Assembly (NCBI RefSeq): GCF_964063325.1
Contig: NZ_OZ061315.1
Span: 1,364,001 to 1,428,000, forward strand
Length of the DNA: 64,000 nt
Direction of reading: 5' to 3'
From: Hafnia alvei
GTDB lineage: Bacteria; Pseudomonadota; Gammaproteobacteria; Enterobacterales; Enterobacteriaceae
Of this stretch, positions 1 to 7,780 are shown piece by piece. The notes under the pieces are model-generated. The model saw only the letters and a program-made list of their open reading frames with translations, did no database searches and was not told the DNA's origin. The stretch's first letter is position 1, and each line of letters starts with the position of its first letter. Made by a program: the position numbers and the translations under genes.

Positions 1-634
1 TCAGCAGCAACTCTCCGATAACCAGCGCGACATCGACTCTCTTCGTGGTCAAATTCAAGAAAGTCAGTATCAGCTGAATCAGGTTGTTGAACGTCAAAAA
101 CAGATCCTCTTGCAGTTAGATAGCCAAGGTAGTGCTAATAGTAGTGCCAATACAGGTGCCGCAGCCGCAGATTCGGCCGCTTCAGCCTCTACGGGCTCTG
201 ACGCTTCTAGCACAGCGGCAACTGCAGCCCCTGCGGCGGACGCAGCGCCAGCCAGCAGTGGTGATGCCAACACGGATTACAACCGTGCGGTAGATTTGGT
301 ATTGGTGAAAAAGCAGAACGATCAGGCAATTACGGCCTTCCAAAGCTTTGTTAAGCAATATCCAGATTCGACCTATCAGCCAAATGCAAATTATTGGCTG
401 GGGCAGCTGTTTTACAACAAAGGTAAAAAAGATGACTCGGCGTATTATTTTGCCGTAGTTGTTAAAAATTACCCTAAATCCCCGAAAGCGCCTGACGCGA
501 TGTACAAGGTTGGGGTGATCATGCAGGAGAAAGGGCAGGCCGATAAAGCCAAAGCCGTCTATCAGCAGGTCATTAAGCAGTACCCAACGAGCGATGCTGC
601 GAAGCAGGCTCAAAAACGTATTGCTGCATCATAA
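1..634 (+). CDS. cpoB: Cell division coordinator CpoB (YbgF), C-terminal part
   Basis: Periplasmic TPR protein that in E. coli links the Tol-Pal machinery with peptidoglycan synthesis by PBP1B during constriction. The window opens inside the gene: frame 2 is open from the first base, and the N-terminus with its signal peptide lies upstream. Visible in order are the end of a Gln-rich coiled coil (QLSDNQRDIDSLRGQIQESQ), a linker almost entirely Ala/Ser/Gly/Thr, and a C-terminal run of three TPR-like repeats marked by AITAFQSFVKQYPDS, SAYYFAVVVKNYPKS and AKAVYQQVIKQYPTS. The Ala/Ser linker looks longer than in E. coli. The tRNA-Lys cluster follows, as in E. coli. Identification is firm; the start is out of view. 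Confidence 0.93.
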   Translation, partial: QQQLSDNQRDIDSLRGQIQESQYQLNQVVERQKQILLQLDSQGSANSSANTGAAAADSAASASTGSDASSTAATAAPAADAAPASSGDANTDYNRAVDLVLVKKQNDQAITAFQSFVKQYPDSTYQPNANYWLGQLFYNKGKKDDSAYYFAVVVKNYPKSPKAPDAMYKVGVIMQEKGQADKAKAVYQQVIKQYPTSDAAKQAQKRIAAS

Positions 635-728
635 GCGTATTTTCAGGCTCAGAAGTAGACGATTTGTTTAATTTATGGGCCTGAACGTACGAAGTGCAAT
701 CAATTGAACTGATTATTAAAATTTTTGG

Positions 729-756
729 TTGCGCTGTCCTGATAAATGGGTAATAT
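729..756 (+). promoter_or_regulatory. Likely stable-RNA promoter of the tRNA-Lys cluster
   Basis: A -35-like TTGCGC (729-734) and a -10-like TAATAT (751-756) are separated by 16 bp. They are followed by a GC-rich stretch, ATGCCGCCG, typical of stringently controlled rRNA and tRNA promoters. The start would lie about 50 bases before the first tRNA. Read by eye from consensus only. Confidence 0.5.
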
Positions 757-814
757 ATGCCGCCGTTGCCCAGACAAACTGAAACAGAGTGATTCAGGCA
801 ACAATTTTTGAAAT

Positions 815-890
815 GGGTCGTTAGCTCAGTTGGTAGAGCAGTTGACTTTTAATCAATTGGTCGCAGGTTCGAATCCCGCACGACCCACCA
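815..890 (+). tRNA. tRNA-Lys (anticodon UUU), copy 1
   Basis: A 76-nt cloverleaf with encoded CCA. The acceptor GGGTCGT pairs with ACGACCC, and the anticodon loop CTTTTAA carries TTT. The four copies are identical over all 76 bases. The 3' half of the T-stem reads CCCGC where E. coli has CCTGC, leaving an A.C opposition in the middle of the T-stem. The gene lies directly after cpoB, as does lysT in E. coli. A leader (805-813) can pair with a trailer (891-898) if A811 is bulged. Confidence 0.97.
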
Positions 891-935
891 TTCAAAAATG
901 ATTTTGTTTTAAAGTAGCAAGCCAGATAAATAAAT

Positions 936-1011
936 GGGTCGTTAGCTCAGTTGGTAGAGCAGTTGACTTTTAATCAATTGGTCGCAGGTTCGAATCCCGC
1001 ACGACCCACCA
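936..1011 (+). tRNA. tRNA-Lys (anticodon UUU), copy 2
   Basis: Identical to copy 1. The flanks 926-934 (ATAAATAAA) and 1012-1020 (TTTATTTAT) are perfectly complementary and would extend the acceptor stem by nine base pairs around the ACCA end in the precursor. E. coli places tRNA-Val genes between the tRNA-Lys copies of this cluster; none is present here. Confidence 0.97.
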
Positions 1012-1067
1012 TTTATTTATTATGTTTGAGCATCAAACGGTTTTCTACTGAAGTAGCACTCTCGAAT

Positions 1068-1143
1068 GGGTCGTTAGCTCAGTTGGTAGAGCAGTTGACT
1101 TTTAATCAATTGGTCGCAGGTTCGAATCCCGCACGACCCACCA
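1068..1143 (+). tRNA. tRNA-Lys (anticodon UUU), copy 3
   Basis: Identical to copy 1. Leader TCGAA (1062-1066) pairs with trailer TTCGA (1144-1148), and pairing can continue beyond a bulged base. The flanking sequence differs from copies 1 and 2, yet complementarity is kept. Confidence 0.97.
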
Positions 1144-1171
1144 TTCGAAGAGAGTTACACTCCGCTACAGC

Positions 1172-1247
1172 GGGTCGTTAGCTCAGTTGGTAGAGCAGTT
1201 GACTTTTAATCAATTGGTCGCAGGTTCGAATCCCGCACGACCCACCA
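1172..1247 (+). tRNA. tRNA-Lys (anticodon UUU), copy 4
   Basis: Identical to copy 1 and last of the array. Its leader (CTACAGC) and trailer (TTTCTTTTAG) are not complementary, unlike those of copies 1-3, so its maturation signals may differ. Confidence 0.97.
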
Positions 1248-1483
1248 TTTCTTTTAGTATCTCCATCGTTTCAAACAATCTAAATACACATAGAATGCAC
1301 TTGTCGTGTGGGTGACAAAATTGTCGGGAACAATTTTGAACAACGCTTGCGACGACCCGAAGGGCGAGGCGTAGCCGAGTAATCCCGACCGAATATCACT
1401 TTAGTGCCATTTCTCACCAATACTAAACAATCTCACACTAACTTATTATTTTTAGCTTCAATTTGGCCTATCTCGACTAACTA
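1248..1483. other. Gap between tRNA cluster and nadA with nested inverted repeats
   Basis: No gene seen. Inverted repeats are present: TTGTC (1301-1305) with GACAA (1314-1318), and GTCGGGA (1323-1329) with TCCCGAC (1383-1389). The second pair encloses a GC-rich segment containing CCCGAAGGGCGAGGCG. This could be the tRNA operon's terminator or processing region, but no T-tract follows the stem, so a simple intrinsic terminator is not supported. The segment also resembles small mobile repeats found near tRNA operons. Confidence 0.35.
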
Positions 1484-1501
1484 TGTTTAGTATACAAAAC
1501 A
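1484..1501 (+). promoter_or_regulatory. NadR operator upstream of nadA
   Basis: TGTTTA GTATAC AAAACA fits the NadR box TGTTTA-N6-TAAACA with one mismatch in the right half. It lies about 70 bp before nadA, where NadR represses NAD synthesis genes in E. coli. A -10-like TATACT occurs at 1542-1547. Confidence 0.6.
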
Positions 1502-1570
1502 AAAAGCTTAATTAGCACTCACCTGTGTTAATCATTTGTTGTATACTCGCCAAACAATCAATCCTCCAAG

Positions 1571-2638
1571 ATGAGCTATAGCGCGATGTTTGACCCAAAT
1601 GCTGCGGTATACCCTTTTCCACCCAAGCCAACACCGCTGGTTCCAGATGAAAAACGCTTCTACCGCGAGAAAATCAAAACGCTGCTTAAGCAACGTAATG
1701 CGGTTCTAGTCGCACATTATTACACTGACCCTGAAATACAGGCGCTGGCAGAAGAGACCGGTGGCTGCGTATCCGATTCGTTAGAGATGGCGCGCTTTGG
1801 TCGTGATCATCCTGCTACAACTTTGCTTGTCGCCGGTGTTCGCTTTATGGGGGAGACTGCAAAGATCCTCAGCCCTGAAAAGCAGGTATTAATGCCTACG
1901 CTTCAGGCGGAATGCTCGCTCGATCTTGGCTGCCCAGTTGATGAGTTTAGTGCATTCTGCGATGCGCACCCTGATCGAACCGTGGTGGTTTATGCCAATA
2001 CGTCAGCGGCAGTGAAAGCGAGGGCCGATTGGGTTGTCACGTCCAGTATTGCGGTAGAGCTGATCGAATATCTGGATAGCTTGGGCGAAAAAATTATCTG
2101 GGCTCCCGATCGCCATTTAGGACGCTATGTTCAACGCCAAACCGGCGCGGATGTTCTGTGTTGGCAGGGGGCTTGCATTGTTCATGATGAGTTTAAAACC
2201 CAAGCATTAGAGCAAATGAAGCTGCTTTATCCTGATGCTGCCATTCTGGTTCACCCTGAATCACCTCAGAGTATCGTCGACATGGCTGATGCAGTCGGTT
2301 CGACCAGTCAACTGATTCAAGCTGCTCAGCGGCTGCCTAACCCACAGATGATAGTGGCGACGGACCGCGGAATTTTTTACAAAATGCAGCAGGCGTGCCC
2401 AGATAAAATTTTGTTAGAAGCACCAACTGCAGGTGAAGGCGCAACCTGTCGGACGTGTGCCCACTGCCCATGGATGGCGATGAATGGCCTTCAGGCGATT
2501 GCTACGGGGTTAGAACAGGGCGGGAGCATGCATGAAATCAATGTTGATGCCGCGTTGCGTGAGCGCGCTCTGATGCCTTTGGATCGCATGTTACAGTTTG
2601 CCAGCGATCTTAAGCTCAAAGTGAAAGGTAATGCCTAG
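1571..2638 (+). CDS. nadA: Quinolinate synthase NadA
   Basis: Condenses iminoaspartate (from NadB) with dihydroxyacetone phosphate to give quinolinate in de novo NAD synthesis; cytosolic [4Fe-4S] enzyme. 355 aa, against 347 in E. coli. The start MSYSAMFDPN aligns with the E. coli N-terminus, although no strong Shine-Dalgarno is seen. Cluster-ligand regions are visible as AECSLDLGCP (Cys near residue 115), CWQGACIVHDEF and CRTCAHCPW. A NadR box upstream implies repression by NAD status. In E. coli the next gene is pnuC (nicotinamide riboside uptake); here that gene is absent and a terminator plus patA follow. Confidence 0.97.
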   Translation: MSYSAMFDPNAAVYPFPPKPTPLVPDEKRFYREKIKTLLKQRNAVLVAHYYTDPEIQALAEETGGCVSDSLEMARFGRDHPATTLLVAGVRFMGETAKILSPEKQVLMPTLQAECSLDLGCPVDEFSAFCDAHPDRTVVVYANTSAAVKARADWVVTSSIAVELIEYLDSLGEKIIWAPDRHLGRYVQRQTGADVLCWQGACIVHDEFKTQALEQMKLLYPDAAILVHPESPQSIVDMADAVGSTSQLIQAAQRLPNPQMIVATDRGIFYKMQQACPDKILLEAPTAGEGATCRTCAHCPWMAMNGLQAIATGLEQGGSMHEINVDAALRERALMPLDRMLQFASDLKLKVKGNA

Positions 2639-2686
2639 GCGACGTTGTACCTAAACCACAGCTGCAAAATGTGAGTATTAACTATG

Positions 2687-2714
2687 GCCTGAGCACTGTG
2701 TCTCAGGCTTTTTT
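2687..2714 (+). terminator. Terminator after nadA
   Basis: Stem GCCTGAG (2687-2693) with CTCAGGC (2702-2708), an 8-nt loop, then six T. It ends the nadA transcript and separates it from patA. Confidence 0.85.
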
Positions 2715-2760
2715 ATGAATTTTTATTTACATGCTTTCCAAAAAAGAGCGAAACCCAAAA

Positions 2761-2798
2761 TGCACTGCTATAGTTCATGCTTGCACTGTGATGGTGAG
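2761..2798 (+). promoter_or_regulatory. Two NtrC-like enhancer sites upstream of patA
   Basis: Two copies of an NtrC-like site (TGCACY-N5-GGTGCA): TGCACT GCTAT AGTTCA at 2761-2777 (right half weak) and TGCACT GTGAT GGTGAG at 2782-2798 (right half 4 of 6). Their starts are 21 bp apart, two helical turns, as expected for cooperating NtrC dimers. They lie about 150-190 bp upstream of a sigma-54 promoter. Confidence 0.6.
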
Positions 2799-2943
2799 CA
2801 CACACTCCGATTGGCAATTTCATGCCGTTAGACTATTTAGCGTGTCGATTTTTTCTGCCAGTATTCATTTTCTTAAACAGCGTTAATCCTGTTGGTTCTA
2901 TTAAATAACTATTTTCTTTCGAAATGCGTTAGCGGGCTGCGTT

Positions 2944-2959
2944 TGGTGCAATTTGTGCA
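2944..2959 (+). promoter_or_regulatory. Sigma-54 (RpoN) promoter of patA
   Basis: TGGTGC-N5-GTGCA matches TGGCAC-N5-TTGCA with the invariant GG (2945-2946) and GC (2957-2958) at exactly the required spacing. Transcription would start near 2970, leaving a leader of about 37 nt with AGGAG (2996-3000) before the start codon. E. coli patA (ygjG) is known to depend on RpoN and NtrC. Confidence 0.7.
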
Positions 2960-3006
2960 ATATTTAAACTGACGTCATGTGATGTCGACGAATTCAGGAG
3001 CACATT

Positions 3007-4407
3007 TTGTCTCGAACAAACGTGGTACTTAACCCGCTAGAGTGTACTCAGCAGGCATTGAACTGGATTGAAAAAAAGTCGCTAACGCATGATGAAATGG
3101 TGGCTTTAAATAAAGAAGTCCTGAGCAATTTCAGGGAGTACGTTAATCCTGGTTTCTTGGAATATCGGAAATCAGTCACGGCAGGCGGGGATTACGGAGC
3201 CGTAGAATGGCAAGCGAGCGGTCTAAACACGCTTGTCGACACTCAGGGGAACGAGTATATCGATTGCTTGGGTGGATTCGGTATTTTTAATGTAGGGCAC
3301 CGTAATCCAAAAGTCATATCCGCCGTAGAAAGTCAGCTGGCGAAGCAGCCGCTGCACAGCCAAGAACTCCTTGATCCACTACGTTCTATGTTGGCGAAAA
3401 CCTTGGCGGCGATTACGCCGGGCGATCTCAAATATACGTTCTTCTGCAATAGCGGAACAGAATCCGTTGAGGCCGCGCTGAAGCTTGCTAAAGCGTATCA
3501 ATCGCCACATGGTAAATATACTTTTGTCGCTGCGACCGGTGCGTTCCACGGTAAGTCGTTAGGCGCGCTGTCCGCAACCGCGAAGTCTATTTTCCGCCGT
3601 CCGTTTATGCCTTTGTTACCCGGTTTCCATCATGTTCCTTTTGGGGATATTGAAGCGCTATGTACCCAACTGCGTGAGTGCAAGAAGACCGGTGATGATG
3701 TAGCGGCTGTTCTGCTAGAGCCTATTCAAGGTGAAGGCGGGGTTATCTTGCCACCGAAAGGTTATTTACCGGCGGTAAGAGCGCTTTGTGACGAATATGG
3801 CGCATTGCTGATTTTCGACGAAGTGCAAACCGGCATGGGCCGCACTGGCAAGATGTTTGCCTGTGAGCATGAAAATGTCACTCCTGATATTTTGTGTCTC
3901 GCAAAAGCCCTTGGCGGCGGCGTGATGCCAATTGGTGCAACGGTGGCGAACGAAAAAGTCTTCTCTGTCTTGTTTGATAACCCGTTCCTACACACCACCA
4001 CTTTCGGTGGCAATCCATTGTCCTGTGCCGCAGCGCTGGCGACCTTCAACGTGTTGTTAACTGAAGATCTCCCCGCGAAAGCAACCGAGCGTGGTCAGCA
4101 GCTAATGGATGGGTTCCGTCGTTTAGCCACGCAGTATCCTGAGTTTATGATGGAAGTGCGTGGACAGGGACTCATGCAGGCGATTGAGTTTATCAAAAGC
4201 GAAGTAGGCTATGCGTTTTCTCGTGAGATGTTCCAGCGCAATGTGTTGGTTGCAGGGACGTTGAATAACTCCAAGTCTATTCGTATAGAACCGCCGCTGA
4301 CCATTACGGCAGAACAATGTAAGCAAGTGCTGACTCGCGCTGAAGAGGCGTTAAAAGCCATGCGTGCATTGAGTCCCACCCAGCAGCCAACGATGAGCGT
4401 GGCCTGA
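3007..4407 (+). CDS. patA: Putrescine aminotransferase PatA (YgjG)
   Basis: Class III PLP-dependent aminotransferase that transfers the amino group of putrescine (also cadaverine) to 2-oxoglutarate, giving 4-aminobutanal; first step of the transaminase route of putrescine use. 466 aa, against 459 in E. coli, and collinear with it throughout. The start is TTG: AGGAG lies six bases upstream and no nearer in-frame ATG suits the N-terminus. Visible features are FCNSGTESVEAALKLAKAY, the DEVQTGMGRTGK strand and the PLP lysine in CLAKALGGGVMP. The gene has its own terminators on both sides and a sigma-54/NtrC-type control region. Its position between nadA and zitB differs from E. coli, where patA lies elsewhere. 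Confidence 0.93.
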   Translation: MSRTNVVLNPLECTQQALNWIEKKSLTHDEMVALNKEVLSNFREYVNPGFLEYRKSVTAGGDYGAVEWQASGLNTLVDTQGNEYIDCLGGFGIFNVGHRNPKVISAVESQLAKQPLHSQELLDPLRSMLAKTLAAITPGDLKYTFFCNSGTESVEAALKLAKAYQSPHGKYTFVAATGAFHGKSLGALSATAKSIFRRPFMPLLPGFHHVPFGDIEALCTQLRECKKTGDDVAAVLLEPIQGEGGVILPPKGYLPAVRALCDEYGALLIFDEVQTGMGRTGKMFACEHENVTPDILCLAKALGGGVMPIGATVANEKVFSVLFDNPFLHTTTFGGNPLSCAAALATFNVLLTEDLPAKATERGQQLMDGFRRLATQYPEFMMEVRGQGLMQAIEFIKSEVGYAFSREMFQRNVLVAGTLNNSKSIRIEPPLTITAEQCKQVLTRAEEALKAMRALSPTQQPTMSVA

Positions 4408-4425
4408 TAGGGATGATATAACGAT

Positions 4426-4468
4426 AAAAAAGGGAACCTCGAAGCGATATGGCGAGGTTCCCTTTTTT
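4426..4468. terminator. Bidirectional terminator between patA and zitB
   Basis: Ten-bp stem GGGAACCTCG (4432-4441) / CGAGGTTCCC (4453-4462), with an A-run before and a T-run after, so it can end both convergent transcripts. Confidence 0.9.
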
Positions 4469-4505
4469 CATTTTGCTTCTTTCAACGATGTTTGTGATCG
4501 CTTAC

Positions 4506-5498
4506 TTAGTCTGTGTGTTCGTGCGTGTGCCCGGTGGTATGCGAATGGCTATGTGAATGGCTATGTGAATGGGTATGTCCTGAAGGCATTTTCACATGAG
4601 TCATAAGATCACAGTCATGTTCCTCACAGCCGTTATATTCCATTTGAATGGTTGCGTGCCCAATCTGGTAATGTTCTGCAAGATAATGCTGAATCTGGTC
4701 TAAGAGCCCGTCATGATCGTGTGGCGGAATCACTCGTACGTGCAGCGTCATTAAGCGCTGTTCGCCAATTTGCCAAATGTGCACATGATGTACATTACGC
4801 ACCTCGGGAAATGCATTGCATAGCGCTCGCTGTAGCTGCGGTACATCGACATCTTCTGGCGTACCTTCTAAAAGCTCGTTAGTGCTTTCTTTCAGCAAAT
4901 TCCATGCGCTGTGTAGAACCAAACACGAGACCACGACGGAAAGAATAGGGTCAATGGGCGTCCATCCCGTCCACATGATGACCAGCGCCGCCACAATAGC
5001 GCCAACAGAGCCTAAAAGATCGCCCATAACGTGCAGCGCGGCAGCACGAACGTTGATGTTTCTCTCTTCAGAACCGTGATGAAGTAGCCAAAATGAGAGA
5101 ATATTCGCCAGCAAACCCGCGATGGCGATGGCTAGCATCGTTCCGCCCATCACGGGCTCGGGTGACATAAAGCGTTTAACCGCTTCCCATACGATGATAA
5201 AAACAATCACCACCAACGCGGCGGCGTTAACGAACGCCGCAAGCGTGGTAAAACGCAGAAATCCAAATGAGTGTTTCAGGGTGGGTGAGCGAGCTGCAAA
5301 GCGTACGGCGATAACTGCAACAAACAAGGCCGCAGTGTCTGTTAGCATGTGCCCAGCATCGGCGAGTAAGGCTAATGAGCCTGAAATAAGCCCGCCGATA
5401 ACTTCAACCACCATGAAGATGGCGGTGACAGCCAGAGCCAGTATCAAGCGCCGACTGTCGCTATTTTGTGGTGAGTGAGAGTGTTGATGAGCTGGCAT
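4506..5498 (-). CDS. zitB: Zinc transporter ZitB (cation diffusion facilitator)
   Basis: Inner-membrane Zn2+/H+ antiporter that exports zinc from the cytosol. 330 aa, against 313 in E. coli. Six transmembrane segments precede a cytoplasmic C-terminal domain. The metal-site motifs DAGHMLTD and HVMGD of the two HxxxD pairs are visible. Both ends are His-rich: HQHSHS at the N-terminus and alternating His-Ser followed by HTTGHTHEH at the C-terminus. The tail is longer than in E. coli because three 12-bp units (4541-4576) encode the His-Ser run. The gene is isolated and converges on patA. No Zur-type site was recognised. Confidence 0.95.
   Translation of the reverse strand: MPAHQHSHSPQNSDSRRLILALAVTAIFMVVEVIGGLISGSLALLADAGHMLTDTAALFVAVIAVRFAARSPTLKHSFGFLRFTTLAAFVNAAALVVIVFIIVWEAVKRFMSPEPVMGGTMLAIAIAGLLANILSFWLLHHGSEERNINVRAAALHVMGDLLGSVGAIVAALVIMWTGWTPIDPILSVVVSCLVLHSAWNLLKESTNELLEGTPEDVDVPQLQRALCNAFPEVRNVHHVHIWQIGEQRLMTLHVRVIPPHDHDGLLDQIQHYLAEHYQIGHATIQMEYNGCEEHDCDLMTHVKMPSGHTHSHSHSHSHSHTTGHTHEHTD
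4541..4576. repeat. Three tandem 12-bp units inside zitB
   Basis: GCGAATGGCTAT, GTGAATGGCTAT and GTGAATGGGTAT stand head to tail and keep the frame, encoding His-Ser pairs of the metal-binding tail. Copy number could vary by slippage without breaking the gene. Confidence 0.8.
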
Positions 5499-5609
5499 CT
5501 TTTGTCCTTAATGCACTTCAGATTTTAACTATAGTTTAAGCACAGGACGACGGATACGGAACATGCTCCGATGTTTTTTACCTAAAGGAGCGTCAAAAAT
5601 ATTTTCCAT

Positions 5610-6263
5610 CTATCTGCTTAATATGATCAATAGGGTTGCAAATGAATTGAAAATACAATGCAGTAATATAGGGAATAGTAATCCATTTTTGTAAATTCTG
5701 GCATAACATAATATGACGGAAAAAGTGAATAGTTCGATGAAGGTTGTGGGGGAGTTGTATTGAGTATGCACAAGGCTAAATAATATAGATGTCAATACGA
5801 TCCCACAGATTTTTGCTTTAGGTCCCCACGAAAGAAATGCATTTAGAAGAAAACCACGAAATATAATCTCTTCATAAATAGGTGAGAAAAAACAAACGCA
5901 AATAGAGAGCAGAAAAAAAGAGAAGTTTGAGTAAGAGGTAATTGATTCAACCCAAACCTCTGGTTTGTCATAAAATACCGATACGAATCTCAATATGAAG
6001 ATAAATAAGATAAAAAGCGCGGTGCTTTTAATGTCGACGCTGCCTTTTTTGATGTCTTTGTAGTGAATAGAGTATTTTTTTACGACAATGTAAGAAAATG
6101 GCAGCCAAAGTGCAAAGCTCATAAATGGAATAAGATATCCACTTTGATAGAGAGCTTTATAGTTACTAAGAAATAGTGAAATATAAGAAATAAAATACCA
6201 AAGTATAAAAATGCTAAAGCATATAAACGATTGAGTTATTTTATCTAATGTCTTGCTGTCCAT
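5610..6263 (-). CDS. CPBP-family intramembrane metalloprotease-like protein, AT-rich
   Basis: Integral membrane protein of 217 aa with about six to seven hydrophobic segments. The CPBP (CAAX protease and bacteriocin processing, Abi) signature is complete: E131-E132-x3-R136, a His at residue 166 (FSLVHTQ) and H202-x3-N206 (LHCIFN). Family members include prenyl-protein proteases and bacteriocin-immunity proteins; no substrate can be named here. The coding strand is rich in AAA, ATT and TTT codons and far more AT-rich than zitB and aroG on either side. It has no partner gene and no counterpart at this place in E. coli, which suggests acquisition by transfer. Confidence 0.75.
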   Translation of the reverse strand: MDSKTLDKITQSFICFSIFILWYFISYISLFLSNYKALYQSGYLIPFMSFALWLPFSYIVVKKYSIHYKDIKKGSVDIKSTALFILFIFILRFVSVFYDKPEVWVESITSYSNFSFFLLSICVCFFSPIYEEIIFRGFLLNAFLSWGPKAKICGIVLTSILFSLVHTQYNSPTTFIELFTFSVILCYARIYKNGLLFPILLHCIFNSFATLLIILSR

Positions 6264-6709
6264 TGCACTGTATTTCTCTATGATGTTTGTATCTGATTAT
6301 AAATGCGGCGTGGAAAACTAAGCAAGCATCAAACCTGAAGCCGTAGCTGAATTATATATTAAGAATTTTATTAAAAATAATAATAATGAATGAGTGTGCT
6401 ATAAATCTTTTGCACGACGGATTACTTGTAACATAATGAAACTATTTTATGCGGCAAAGGTTTTTATGTTAGGCAGAAATTTTGTTGCTGGGAGTCGTTT
6501 TAGTCCGGCTGTTGAATATCCACCTACGCTGATTAATGTGTTTAAAATCATCGTCAACGATGGCCCATGATGAAGATATGAGCGTGGTTGCTAGGCTGCG
6601 GTGGAGTTAAATCAAGAAATTGTTGAACAATGCCCGTTTACAATTGCCGCGTAAAACGGCTAGATTGGAGATTCGCCTATTAATCCCCTTCGACACCAAC
6701 GGAATAGTT
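6264..6709. other. Intergenic region upstream of aroG
   Basis: About 450 bp, AT-rich near the CPBP gene and more balanced close to aroG. It must hold the aroG promoter. I looked for a TyrR box (TGTAAA-N6-TTTACA) and found no convincing match. No gene or hairpin of note. Confidence 0.4.
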
Positions 6710-7762
6710 ATGAATTACCAGAACGACGATTTACGCATTAAAGAAATTAAGGAACTCCTGCCACCTGTTGCCCTGTTAGAGAAGTTTCCGGCAACGGCGT
6801 TTGCAGCAGAGACGGTGTCGCAGGCCCGTGGTGCAATTCATCAAATCCTCAAAGGCAAAGACGATCGCCTGCTGGTGATTATCGGTCCATGCTCGATTCA
6901 CGACATTGAAGCCGCCAAAGAATACGCGCAGCGCCTGCTTAAGCTGCGCCAAGAACTCGACGGTGAACTTGAGATTGTGATGCGTGTGTATTTTGAAAAA
7001 CCACGCACCACCGTGGGCTGGAAGGGATTAATCAACGATCCGCATATGGACAGCAGCTATCAGATCAACGACGGTTTGCGTATTGCGCGTAAATTACTGC
7101 TGGATATTAATGATATCGGTATGCCAACGGCGGGTGAGTTCCTGGATATGATCACGCCACAGTATTTGGCGGATCTGATGAGCTGGGGCGCTATCGGCGC
7201 GCGTACTACGGAATCACAGGTGCACCGCGAATTGGCTTCAGGCTTATCTTGCCCTGTTGGATTTAAAAATGGCACCGACGGCACTATCAAAGTGGCTATT
7301 GATGCAATCAATGCGGCAAGCGCCGCGCATTGCTTCTTGTCGGTCACCAAATGGGGCCATTCTGCGATTGTGAACACCAGCGGTAACGGCGATTGCCATA
7401 TTATTTTACGCGGTGGCAAAGAGCCGAACTACAGCGCTGCACACGTGCAGGAAGTGAAAGCGGGGCTGAAGAAAGCCGGTTTGTCCGAGCAGGTGATGAT
7501 TGATTTCAGCCATGCAAATAGCAGTAAACAATTCAAAAAACAGCTGGAAGTCTGCACTGACGTTTGTCACCAGCTCGAAGCCGGTGATAAAGCTATTATG
7601 GGCGTGATGATCGAGAGTCATCTCGAAGAAGGTAACCAAAATCTAGAAGGCGCAGAGCCTTTGGTTTACGGCAAAAGCGTAACCGATGCCTGTATTGGTT
7701 GGGATGATACTGAAACGGTACTGCGCCAATTAGCTCGAGCTGTGAAAGCGCGTCGCGGTTAA
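6710..7762 (+). CDS. aroG: DAHP synthase, Phe-sensitive, AroG
   Basis: Condenses phosphoenolpyruvate and erythrose 4-phosphate into DAHP, the first step of the shikimate pathway; cytosolic metal-dependent enzyme inhibited by phenylalanine. 350 aa, the same as E. coli. I chose the ATG giving MNYQNDDLRIKEIKELLPPV, identical to the E. coli N-terminus, over an upstream TTG that would add 30 unrelated residues. Conserved blocks include IGPCSIHD, GARTTESQVHRE, KNGTDGT and IDFSHANSSK. It is monocistronic, with a strong terminator directly after it. Confidence 0.97.
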   Translation: MNYQNDDLRIKEIKELLPPVALLEKFPATAFAAETVSQARGAIHQILKGKDDRLLVIIGPCSIHDIEAAKEYAQRLLKLRQELDGELEIVMRVYFEKPRTTVGWKGLINDPHMDSSYQINDGLRIARKLLLDINDIGMPTAGEFLDMITPQYLADLMSWGAIGARTTESQVHRELASGLSCPVGFKNGTDGTIKVAIDAINAASAAHCFLSVTKWGHSAIVNTSGNGDCHIILRGGKEPNYSAAHVQEVKAGLKKAGLSEQVMIDFSHANSSKQFKKQLEVCTDVCHQLEAGDKAIMGVMIESHLEEGNQNLEGAEPLVYGKSVTDACIGWDDTETVLRQLARAVKARRG

Positions 7763-7780
7763 TTTCGTTTTTATAAAAAA

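Noticed and set aside
182..613. Long antisense reading frame over cpoB
   Set aside because: It mirrors the Ala/Ser-rich cpoB linker and TPR codons, with no ribosome site and an unnatural Arg/Cys-rich sequence.
951..1181. Open reading frame with a repeated peptide (LTFNQLVAGSNPARP)
   Set aside because: It is a translation of the tRNA-Lys genes and their spacers, a well-known false protein.
6264..6709. TyrR box for aroG
   Set aside because: The best candidate (TGTTTAAAATCATCGTCA) misses the key bases of the right half.
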